Source: G963667675 sp964291545
GTDB lineage: Bacteria; Chloroflexota; Dehalococcoidia; Lucifugimonadales; UBA3495
Reading direction: 5' to 3'
Length of the DNA: 64,000 bases
Assembly (NCBI GenBank): GCA_964291545.2
Contig: OZ219861.1
Location: 1,054,001 to 1,118,000, forward strand
Position numbers and translations under genes: made by a program. The notes beneath the pieces are model-generated. The model was not told the origin of the DNA. It saw only the letters and a list, made by a program, of their open reading frames with translations, and ran no database searches. Below, piece by piece: positions 48,644 to 55,767 of the stretch (the first letter of the stretch is position 1; each line of letters starts with the position of its first letter).

Positions 48644-49912
48644 CTACATCCCTCCCACCTGCACGGTGAAGCTGAGCTCTGTCGACCAGGGGCCCACGCC
48701 GTCCGCATTCCGGGCGGCCACGCGCACCTTGTAGTCGCCGGTGGCGATTTCGTTGATGCTGACGAGGCCACGGCCGGGGTAGTGTCCCAGGTGGACATTG
48801 TCGGGCGCGGAGTCGACGGGCTTGGTGGGGAAGCTGCCGCCGTCCTGAATGACCTGGACCACGTAGGCGGTCGCGCCCGTCACGGTGTCCCACTGGACAA
48901 AGATCATGCTGTCATTCTGTTGGGCCGCTTGCACGTTGGACGGCGCGGCGGTCGGGACGCTGGGGCCGTTGACCATGGTGATGGTGAAGGTCTCCGTGGT
49001 GGTGACGCCGTTGCCGTCCGTAGCCGTGTAGGTCATATTCGTGGTGGACGCGAACTGGGGCGTGCCCGAGAGGAGGCGCGTTTGCGGGTTGAAGCTCATG
49101 CCCTCCATGTCCAGGACCTCCACCGTCCTCGACACCTCCCCATCTCGCAGGAACTCCACCGTCCTCGTCGGGCCCAGCTGATAGCGCACCTCGGGGACCA
49201 GCTTCCACCACGGCCCGGCGGCCGCCGGCAGTGTGATGGAGACCGCCTGGCCCACGGTCCAGGTCTTGTCAGCTATCTCGGGGAGCGTGGGAGGCCCGAT
49301 CACGGAGATGCTGCTGGAGGCCTCCGCCTTCGCCCCGTTCTCGTCCTTCGCCACGTAGCTGACGGCGTATCCCGTATCCCTGAGAGCAATCCGGTTGACG
49401 TTGGAGTTTCCGTCTATGGTCAGGACGCGGGTGGAGGGGTCAAGGTTCACGCCCGCGCCGGGGTCGCCCGCCGCCGCCATTCTGACGCTGCCGCCGAACA
49501 CCAGCTCGTAGGTCAGCGTCCCCGTGCCCCCACTGGCCTCCGGCAGGGTGACGGTGAGGGGATCCGGCTGGCCCGCGGTGTAGGTGATGATCCTCCCGTA
49601 GTAGGTGTCGAGGTCCTCCTCGTCGAAGGTCACCGGCGGGTTGACCGTCACCTGGAAGGTGAGGGACTCCGAGCCGCCGACGGTGTCGGTGGCCGTGTAG
49701 GTGACGTCGGCCGGGGCCTGGGTCGCGGCTTCGGGCGTGCCGCGGATATAACGGTCCTCGCTTAAGGTAAGCCCTTCGGGCAGTCCCATGGCCGAGTAGG
49801 TGATTTTACCGAAACCGCCGATGGCTTCAGGCAGCAACCGTTTGATACCGACGCCCACCGTGAGTAGCTCGTCCTGGATGGTGGCGCCGCCGAAGCTCAG
49901 GGCGCCCGACAC
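48644..49912 (-). CDS. C-terminal part of amber-split secreted He_PIG/FN3 protein, ending in GGM
   Basis: The frame continues directly from the gene at 49916-50992; only a TAG at 49918-49916 separates them. If translated alone it could start at GTG 49912 (422 residues) but would have no signal peptide and no ribosome site that I can see, so it is likely a remnant or a read-through product. It has three He_PIG-like domains (SFGGATIQDELLTVG; ESLTFQVTVNPPVTF; MSFNPQTRLLSGTP) and a final FN3 domain (FVQWDTVTGATAYVVQVIQD) that ends FTVQVGGM. The FN3 domain is close to that of the neighbour at 46435-48576, which shows recent module sharing. Confidence 0.75.
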   Translation of the reverse strand: MSGALSFGGATIQDELLTVGVGIKRLLPEAIGGFGKITYSAMGLPEGLTLSEDRYIRGTPEAATQAPADVTYTATDTVGGSESLTFQVTVNPPVTFDEEDLDTYYGRIITYTAGQPDPLTVTLPEASGGTGTLTYELVFGGSVRMAAAGDPGAGVNLDPSTRVLTIDGNSNVNRIALRDTGYAVSYVAKDENGAKAEASSSISVIGPPTLPEIADKTWTVGQAVSITLPAAAGPWWKLVPEVRYQLGPTRTVEFLRDGEVSRTVEVLDMEGMSFNPQTRLLSGTPQFASTTNMTYTATDGNGVTTTETFTITMVNGPSVPTAAPSNVQAAQQNDSMIFVQWDTVTGATAYVVQVIQDGGSFPTKPVDSAPDNVHLGHYPGRGLVSINEIATGDYKVRVAARNADGVGPWSTELSFTVQVGGM

Positions 49913-49915
49913 GAA

Positions 49916-49918
49916 CTA
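49916..49918 (-). other. In-frame amber (TAG) codon splitting a secreted protein gene
   Basis: The codons before and after read F-D-L-stop-F-V-S-G-A-L-S-F-G-G. The paralogue at 51116-52792 reads F-R-L-E-L-V-S-A-P-S-F-G-G at the same place. The stop therefore aligns with Glu, and GAG to TAG is one base change. UAG is a normal stop elsewhere in this window, so reassignment is unlikely. Confidence 0.85.
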
Positions 49919-50992
49919 CAGATCGAAATAGTGGACGAAGCTATTGCCATTCCTGAGATTGATGCGAATAGCGGGATGGGGATTGTCGGTGGTTACTCTG
50001 GCCGTCACGGGTAAACCTGAAGCAGTGCTCCCTCTGGCCTTAGTGGTGTCGTCGATGCTCTTGGTGGTGTCCGGCCTCATACGCACCTCGAAGTCTCTAA
50101 CATTCCCGCCCCAGGTGGGCGTGAACGTGATGGTCTTAAGGTCTTCGGGAACGCGGATGGTGTACTCCGACGTGTCGCGGTCGAACCTCGGGATTGAGAA
50201 GAGGTCGAAGGTATGCGTTTGGCTGTCGCGGGTGGTCGTGCCGGAGATGGTCAGTCCGGTGAGGGTTTCGTTGGATGGCGGGAGCCCCTCGTAACCGTGG
50301 ACGGATATCTGCGGGATCCTGATAGGATTCGACCCCTGCGGGATGTCGGCGGGGTCTCCCCACACGGAAGTGGATGTTGGGGGAGTGTCGGTTGCCTTCC
50401 GGTTGTCTCCGATACGCCAGCCGATGGAGCTGGTCTGGGCACTATGCGCGGTCTGTGCGTAGTTCCAGGTGGCCGTCTCGCCGGACAGCCGGTACACGAC
50501 CAGGGCATACCGGGTGTTCCCCTGAAGCGTGGTGCCCTGGGGCGCCACCAGGTCCACCCCGCCCGTGACCGCCTTGATCGTCAGGTCATGGAGCTTCGCG
50601 CCGGGCACAAAGGTATCATTGGTCCCCGTCCAGAGCTCCGCTCTGAATTTGCTCGCGTCGCTTATCTCCCCGCCGTCGATGTCGGTCGGGACATGGATTT
50701 TCGTCAGCGTATAGGTCTTTCCAGTGTTGGCGGACCCCGTGAAGATGATCACGCCGAATGCTTTACTCCAGTCCTGGAAGGGCGTGGCCGCAACCTGGCC
50801 GGTGTTCTTGACCAACTCTACGGGAGTCTGCGCCTGGGCGGGCTGCGCGCCGGGCGTCAAGAAGACCGCCACCGCAACGAGCGCGGCGGCCAGAAGGAGG
50901 AGCGGGGAGCGGCGAACTAAGGAGGCGCGCATCATGCCGGGCCTCCCCGGGGGCGCTACGAGTCCGGTGATTCTCTCTCTGCTGTTGGTCAT
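49916..50992 (-). CDS. N-terminal part of amber-split secreted protein
   Basis: 358 residues from the ATG at 50992, which follows GGAGG in the shared leader and begins MTNSRERITG like its paralogues (MSNSRQRITG). A long basic N-region and RRSPLLLLAAALVAVAVFL form the signal, cleaved near AQAQ. Next comes an all-beta domain (~45-240) whose first part (FQDWSKAFGVIIFTGS) resembles the PKD/choice-of-anchor kind of secreted jelly-roll domain, then a cadherin-like beta-sandwich (~245-358: LTGLTISGTTTRDSQTHTF). It stops at TAG 49918-49916. A longer frame starts with TTG at 51013 but overlaps the ribosome site. Confidence 0.78.
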   Translation of the reverse strand: MTNSRERITGLVAPPGRPGMMRASLVRRSPLLLLAAALVAVAVFLTPGAQPAQAQTPVELVKNTGQVAATPFQDWSKAFGVIIFTGSANTGKTYTLTKIHVPTDIDGGEISDASKFRAELWTGTNDTFVPGAKLHDLTIKAVTGGVDLVAPQGTTLQGNTRYALVVYRLSGETATWNYAQTAHSAQTSSIGWRIGDNRKATDTPPTSTSVWGDPADIPQGSNPIRIPQISVHGYEGLPPSNETLTGLTISGTTTRDSQTHTFDLFSIPRFDRDTSEYTIRVPEDLKTITFTPTWGGNVRDFEVRMRPDTTKSIDDTTKARGSTASGLPVTARVTTDNPHPAIRINLRNGNSFVHYFDL

Positions 50993-51023
50993 GATTGCTG
51001 GTCCCTCCTTCAATGAAATTTCG

Positions 51024-51043
51024 CCCCCGCATCAAGTGCGGGA
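51024..51043 (-). promoter_or_regulatory. Shared 5'-leader hairpin, copy upstream of 50992 gene
   Basis: An inverted repeat CCCGCA-TCAAG-TGCGGG (plus-strand reading) lies ~35 bases before the ATG and just ahead of the GAAGGAGG ribosome site. The same hairpin and spacing recur at 52823-52842 and 55509-55529. It could be a leader RNA structure or a terminator for the upstream gene; no U-run follows. Confidence 0.6.
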
Positions 51044-51115
51044 CGGGAGAATGACTCCCGCAAGGGCAATCGCATGGCGCATGGGGACGGATATGTTCGT
51101 CATGTTCACCTCCGC

Positions 51116-52792
51116 CTACAGCCCGCCGGTCAACACCTCTATCTCGATGTACGTCTCTCCTATGCCAGGACCCTGAAAGGAATCGAAGGTGTGGTAGTCA
51201 AGGTCATCGCTTTCCAGGCCGTGCAGTATGACGTCGTCAAACGACAAAGCGGGGTCTTTGGGGGACACGGTAAAGGTTTGCGGCGTGCTCCAGTTCGATG
51301 AGCTGAAGGTCAGCGACACCGGACTAACCTCTAGCGTACTGCCCGCGAAACCGATGTTGAGGGCTTCCCCGTCAGGTCCTTCAAGATACGCTTTAACCGT
51401 AACGTCCGATTGGGGCATGGAAGCCAGGGCAACGGTGTAGGAGACGAAGGAGGTTGCCCCCACTTTCACGGACTTCGGTTGGATGTCGACGCCCCGATGC
51501 GGGTCTGCGTCGGCGGGTATCGCACGCGAAGTGTCCTCAATTGCGATGTTCACGTTCGGATATTTATCCGATTGAAAGTCATCCACCACCGTGTAGGGCG
51601 CATCCTCGATGGCCGCCAGCTCAAGGACCAGACTCTCAATGTCCTCAGTCTCCAGGTCCGGCTCGAACCACATCGTGAAGTACGCCCGGCTTTCTCCGGC
51701 GGGCAGTTCCAGCACCTTCGTCATGCTCGTGCCGGGAGCATCGGGCAGGTCCATCGTGTAGTCCTCGCCCTCGGCGGCGGACTCCTCGTCGGGGTAGGGG
51801 CTGGGCTTGATTCTCAAATGAACGCTGCTGTCGGATTCCAACGGTGGATCAATGGCAACGGCGTACACCCCGGTGTGCCGCAGACCGTGATAGTCAATCT
51901 CCCGTGCTAATTGCACATTGTGCTGGAAGTAAACGCTCGCCGGCGGCGGCAGGACCGTCACCTGGAAGGTGAGGGAAGCCGTGCCGCCCGCACTGTCGGT
52001 GGCCGTGTAGGTGACGGTGGCCGGGGTGTCGGTCCTGGCCTCGGGCGTGCCGATGACCAACCGGTCCGGGGACAGGGAAAGCCCTGCGGGCAGGCCCGTG
52101 GCCGTGTAGGTCACTTCATCGAAGCCGCCGGTGGCTTCCGGCAGCCTGAGAGCTTCCACTTCATCCGCGCCGAGGTCGCTTTTGAGCGCCTCGGCGCCGG
52201 CGGTGAAGACCATGTCGTCCACGCCGCCGCCGCCGAAGCTCGGCGCCGAGACTAGCTCCAGGCGGAAGAAGTGCTTCATATTGTCGTTGTTGAAATCGAG
52301 ATCGGGGACTTGAAGTGCGGGAAACCGGGGATTGGAGCTATTGGTCAGAGTGGAGCCCGAAGTAATGACATTGCCTATCACTTCGGCGCCCTGGATACTA
52401 CTGTTGCTGTTGCCTCTCTCGTACAGGACCACACTACGGATGCTGTTGTGGGTCCAGGTGGGCGTGAAGCTGATGCTTCGAAGATCGTTCGGGACTCGGA
52501 TGGTGTAGCTTGCGGTGTTGGGGTCGAAGCTCTGGTTCAGGGACAGACCGAAGGTAAACGTTTCGCCGCCGCGGGTGGTCGTGCCGGTGATGCCCAGTCC
52601 GGTCAAGTGGGTGGCGGTGCCATGATCCGCCTGCGCGGGCGGGGAGTCGTGGACGAAGAAGACCGCCAGCGCCAAAAGCGCCAGGGCGGCCAGAAGGAGG
52701 AACGGGGAGCGGCGGAGCACGGAGGCTCGCATCATGCCGGGCCGCCCCGGGGGCGCTGCGATTCCGGTGATTCTCTGTCTGCTGTTGGACAT
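51116..52792 (-). CDS. Secreted cadherin-like/He_PIG/Calx-beta protein ending in GGL
   Basis: 558 residues. The start is ATG 52792 with MSNSRQRITG and the shared long signal (RRSPFLLLAALALLALAVFF), cleaved near AQADHG (~57). Then come a cadherin-like beta-sandwich (~60-165: LTGLGITGTTTRGGETFTF), a He_PIG-like domain (~180-275: SFGGGGVDDMVFTAG, GLPAGLSLSPDRLVIGTPE), and two Calx-beta-like domains (~280-430; ~440-555: VKVGATSFVSYTVAL). The C-terminus is EVLTGGL. It is an intact paralogue of the amber-split gene and gives the reference for the lost Glu. Confidence 0.8.
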   Translation of the reverse strand: MSNSRQRITGIAAPPGRPGMMRASVLRRSPFLLLAALALLALAVFFVHDSPPAQADHGTATHLTGLGITGTTTRGGETFTFGLSLNQSFDPNTASYTIRVPNDLRSISFTPTWTHNSIRSVVLYERGNSNSSIQGAEVIGNVITSGSTLTNSSNPRFPALQVPDLDFNNDNMKHFFRLELVSAPSFGGGGVDDMVFTAGAEALKSDLGADEVEALRLPEATGGFDEVTYTATGLPAGLSLSPDRLVIGTPEARTDTPATVTYTATDSAGGTASLTFQVTVLPPPASVYFQHNVQLAREIDYHGLRHTGVYAVAIDPPLESDSSVHLRIKPSPYPDEESAAEGEDYTMDLPDAPGTSMTKVLELPAGESRAYFTMWFEPDLETEDIESLVLELAAIEDAPYTVVDDFQSDKYPNVNIAIEDTSRAIPADADPHRGVDIQPKSVKVGATSFVSYTVALASMPQSDVTVKAYLEGPDGEALNIGFAGSTLEVSPVSLTFSSSNWSTPQTFTVSPKDPALSFDDVILHGLESDDLDYHTFDSFQGPGIGETYIEIEVLTGGL

Positions 52793-52822
52793 GGTTCCTG
52801 GTCCTCCTTCAATGGCTTATCG

Positions 52823-52842
52823 CCCCCGCATCAAGTGGGGGG
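52823..52842 (-). promoter_or_regulatory. Shared 5'-leader hairpin, copy upstream of 52792 gene
   Basis: Same core (CCCCGCATCAAGTG) with one stem mismatch (TGCGGG changed to TGGGGG), ~30 bases before the ATG at 52792 and just upstream of its GAAGGAGG. Confidence 0.55.
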
Positions 52843-52867
52843 CAAGCCCTGGATGTCACGGTGCGCC

Positions 52868-53056
52868 TCACACACCTCCATAACAGCGCTGCAGGTCCTC
52901 CTCCCAAGTGTCGTAATGCACCTCACAGATTATGGGCCCGTCCTGATCAGCGGCTACATCCTGCGTGCCGGGCGCAAGGAAGACCGCCAGCGCCGCAGCC
53001 GCAAGGACGGCCAGCAGGAGGAACGGGGAGCGGCGGTGCACGGAGGCGCGCATCAT
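52868..53056 (-). CDS. 62-residue secreted microprotein with family signal peptide and GGV end
   Basis: It begins MMRASVHRRSPFLLL and keeps the whole hydrophobic signal region of its larger paralogues, then has only ~27 mature residues with two Cys (IICEV, LQRCYGGV) and the C-terminal GGV. The usual upstream start at 53112 (MSNSRQRITG) is out of frame because this copy has one base fewer (TCCC in place of CCCCC) near 53072, so translation would have to begin at the ATG pair at 53056/53053. It is either a collapsed relic that kept both ends or a real small secreted peptide. Confidence 0.5.
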   Translation of the reverse strand: MMRASVHRRSPFLLLAVLAAAALAVFLAPGTQDVAADQDGPIICEVHYDTWEEDLQRCYGGV

Positions 53057-53144
53057 GCCGGGCCGCCCCGGGACGCTGCGAGTCCGGTAATTCTCTGTCT
53101 GCTGTTGGACATGGTTGTCGGTCCCTCCTTCAATGTCGTTTCGC

Positions 53145-54185
53145 CTACTCGTCGCGGCTCCAGCCGGAGCCGAACACGTAGCCGTCGTACCCGGCCACGA
53201 AGACGCGCAGGGACTCCGACTCCACCCAGTTGCCTGCCTCGGTGACGTTCAGGGTCTCGGAGCCGAACAGGGCCTGGGTGTCCCCGCCGATCTTCGACAG
53301 GTCGGAGTGGCCCACGATCCTCCCGTCCGGGCCGCCGATGAAGGCGAACCACTGGCCGTCAACCGTCTCGGCGGCGTTGTAGTAGTCAATGGCCGCCTCA
53401 AGACCCGCCAGCGCGCTCCCCGGGCTGGCGAAGTAGGCCATGGTCCCGGCCAGTCCCACCTGCCGGTACTGCTCCACGGCGACGGACACCAGCATCCTGG
53501 TGAACTCGTCGGCGGCGATGTACCAGCCGGAGCCGAACAGCAGCCCGTCGCGCTTCACCACCCAGGCGTTCTTGAGCTCGAAGTCGCCTGAGCCGATGCC
53601 GCCGCTCTCCGGGTTGCGGTAGACGTAGGAGACCCACTTGCCGTCCTCGGTGGCCGAGAGCATCTCGGGGCCGTACTCGTAGCCGTTGGCGTCGGTGCCG
53701 ACCCAGCCCTTGAGGTCGAGGCCCAGGCGGCCGGGGTCGGGGTGGCCTATGACCAGGTCGTCCTCGTCGATGATGAAGACGTACCACTGGCCGTCCACGC
53801 TCTGCGGGCTGTTGTAGTGGGCGAGGGTGGCGTCCAGTCCCTGGGCCTCGTATCGGGCGATGGCGTTGTCCACGAAGTGCTGGGTGTACTCGGCGGGGGC
53901 GGACTTGGACGGGATGGAGGCGATGGCCGCCCGGACTATCTCCTCGACATCGGCGCGGGTCAGCCCCGGCTCGGGTTGGGGCATCTTCGCGATGGCGTCG
54001 TTGACGATGCTTTCGACGTCGGCGGATTCGGCCTGGGGCTGCGCGGCCACCTCCTCCCGGACTATCTCCTGTACCTCGGTGCGGGTCAGCCCCTGGTCGC
54101 CGTCGTCGCCGCAGGCAACCAGCAGCGCAGGCAGGATGAGCAGGAGTCCCGCAACGAGTGCAATGCGTCGTATTCTGTCTGTCAT
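53145..54185 (-). CDS. Cache-domain lipoprotein
   Basis: 346 residues. Lipoprotein signal GLLLILPALLVACGDDG (Cys ~22). Then three similar helical segments, GLTRTEVQEIVREEV, ADVESIVNDAIAKM and GLTRADVEEIVRAAI (~30-90), likely a coiled-coil stalk. Two Cache-like halves follow, with paired phrases SVDGQWYVFIIDEDDLVIGHPD and TVDGQWFAFIGGPDGRIVGHSD, each ending in FGSGW (FGSGWYIAADEF, FGSGWSRDE). Cache domains bind small ligands outside the cell. No transmembrane signalling part is fused, so it is a free binding protein. The start is ATG at 54185 with GGAG nearby, 16 bases after the upstream gene. It lacks the GG(M/L/V) tail. Confidence 0.82.
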   Translation of the reverse strand: MTDRIRRIALVAGLLLILPALLVACGDDGDQGLTRTEVQEIVREEVAAQPQAESADVESIVNDAIAKMPQPEPGLTRADVEEIVRAAIASIPSKSAPAEYTQHFVDNAIARYEAQGLDATLAHYNSPQSVDGQWYVFIIDEDDLVIGHPDPGRLGLDLKGWVGTDANGYEYGPEMLSATEDGKWVSYVYRNPESGGIGSGDFELKNAWVVKRDGLLFGSGWYIAADEFTRMLVSVAVEQYRQVGLAGTMAYFASPGSALAGLEAAIDYYNAAETVDGQWFAFIGGPDGRIVGHSDLSKIGGDTQALFGSETLNVTEAGNWVESESLRVFVAGYDGYVFGSGWSRDE

Positions 54186-54201
54186 GCTCGCCGCTCCTTC
54201 C

Positions 54202-55476
54202 CTACATTCCACCGGCCTGGATTGTCCAGGTGCATTCTGCAGTGACGTTGGGGTGGTCGTTGAGTCTGAATTCGAACCCTGTGAATTCGGGGTAAGCCTC
54301 CACCAGTCCGGCAAAGGTATTGATGGAAATAGGAGACGACCTTCCGGACGTTGGGATTGGCACTGTGGGGAGCCAGTCGGTCAACCACGAGTATTTGCCT
54401 ACGACTCTGTAATCCGCCGGGGCCTCCCCGCTAGGGGCCGGCGTGAGCCGGAGCCGATACGAAGGCGTCACGGAGGTGACGCTGACCGTGGAACCGCACG
54501 CCGGGTCGGCCTCTACGGACAGAGTTCCCGTCGTAGCAGTCTCATCGTCTGTGACCCTGATCTCCACCGAGGTGGTAGGGCCTGTGGACACGTCTGACGG
54601 CCAGCTGCTCGAGGCCCGGTCCAGGGACACGGTGAAGGTCTCGTCATCGGCGTCGGCGTCCTGGGCGGTGGTGATAGTGCCCTTCTTGTTGCGCTCACCG
54701 GCTGAGATCGTGATTGATGACAGCGATCCGTGGTCGCTGGCCTCGGCCGTGCCATCGGTGATCGTCAATGGGATCGTCACGTCGCGCGACAGGGGGGCCT
54801 CTCTCCCATCCGCCGTCAGCAGCGTCGCATACACGTCCACACTATTGCCCTCGGACACAGGGTTGGGAAAGGCGGAGAGGGACACCCTGCGGAACCCTTC
54901 GTCGTCCACTATCCTGACGGTCACAAAGCTAGGGCTGCCGTGCTCCCACGCCCGCGTCGGCGGAGTGCCTGACAGCGCCGGCGGATCGCCGATGAACACC
55001 ATGAACACCTCGTCGTCCTCGTCGGTATCGTGGGCGGTGGTGATGGTGCCAGTGGCCGACGTCTGGTTGGCCGGGATGGTGATGGAGGCCAGCCTTGTGT
55101 GGTCGCCGGCCTCCGCCGTGACGCCCAACGAATGGCCCGTGCCGGGGTCGGTGGCCCCTTTTTGCGGAATTATCAGGGGAATGACCGTGTTTTGATTCCG
55201 GCTTCTGGAAATCCTCACCGTCACCGTCACATTAGTGCCCTCGTTCACCGGGTTGGGGGAGACGGAGAGGGTCACGCCGGGGATCTGGTGGCGCTGCGCC
55301 TGGGCGGGCTGTGCACCGGGCGCAAAGAGGACCGCCAGCGCAACGAGCGCGGCGGCCAGGAGAAGGAACGGTGAGAGTCTGCGGAGGGCTAGCATGGCCG
55401 GCCCTCCGGAGGGCATGGCCGCCCTCGACAGGCGGCGCGGGCTAAGGCGGGTCATCTTCTCTCTGTTGCCGAACAT
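54202..55476 (-). CDS. Secreted double Calx-beta protein ending in GGM
   Basis: 424 residues from the ATG at 55476, chosen for the GGAGG 11 bases before it and likeness to paralogue starts; an open frame to 55731 is untranslated leader. A ~45-residue basic N-region, LRRLSPFLLLAAALVALAVLF and cleavage near AQAQ. Two Calx-beta-like domains follow (~65-185: VTLSVSPNPVNEGTNVTV; ~190-310: VSLSAFPNPVSEGNSVDV), each with the DDE end strand (VRIVDDEGF, IRVTDDETA). A ~100-residue C-terminal domain has two Cys (PACGST, AECTW) and ends TIQAGGM. First gene of the array; it diverges from the kinase gene. Confidence 0.82.
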   Translation of the reverse strand: MFGNREKMTRLSPRRLSRAAMPSGGPAMLALRRLSPFLLLAAALVALAVLFAPGAQPAQAQRHQIPGVTLSVSPNPVNEGTNVTVTVRISRSRNQNTVIPLIIPQKGATDPGTGHSLGVTAEAGDHTRLASITIPANQTSATGTITTAHDTDEDDEVFMVFIGDPPALSGTPPTRAWEHGSPSFVTVRIVDDEGFRRVSLSAFPNPVSEGNSVDVYATLLTADGREAPLSRDVTIPLTITDGTAEASDHGSLSSITISAGERNKKGTITTAQDADADDETFTVSLDRASSSWPSDVSTGPTTSVEIRVTDDETATTGTLSVEADPACGSTVSVTSVTPSYRLRLTPAPSGEAPADYRVVGKYSWLTDWLPTVPIPTSGRSSPISINTFAGLVEAYPEFTGFEFRLNDHPNVTAECTWTIQAGGM

Positions 55477-55508
55477 GGTTTTCGTGTCCTCCTTCGACGT
55501 AGCTTTCG

Positions 55509-55529
55509 CCCCCGCATCAAGTGCGGGGC
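55509..55529 (-). promoter_or_regulatory. Shared 5'-leader hairpin, copy upstream of 55476 gene
   Basis: A perfect 7-bp stem, 55510-55516 with 55522-55528, around loop TCAAG, ~30 bases before the ATG at 55476 and just upstream of its GAAGGAGG. This is the best of the three copies. On the plus-strand side, the gap up to 55767 also holds AT-rich sequence (TAAAAT at 55704-55709) that may contain the divergent promoters. Confidence 0.6.
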
Positions 55530-55767
55530 AGGCTCTGTCGGGTCTTGGTTCCGGTTGTTCGTCGGTCGGTATTGCCTGATAAGTACCCTTCAAATAGAAA
55601 GTTCCCCATTGCCCCATCAAACAGTATAGAGAATTGTGTATAAGGTGTGGGTAAGGTTGCCCTCGAAAATGATAAGGTTTCGGTAAGTTTTGGCCCAATC
55701 TGCTAAAATAGGCCAAAACAGGCTCCTTCAACCAGTTCAGGACAGGCTTTTAAGAGGAGGTGAAACG

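Noticed and set aside
49916..49918. Reassigned UAG (for example pyrrolysine or Gln) explaining the split gene
   Set aside because: Many intact genes here, including the phosphotriesterase-like gene and five of the GG-tailed genes, use TAG as their stop, and no pyl genes are seen.
55635..55643. A perfect DnaA box (TGTGTATAA) in the divergent gap
   Set aside because: A single 9-mer with one free base is expected by chance in 64 kb. No cluster, no AT-rich unwinding region and no dnaA or dnaN nearby, so it is not called an origin.
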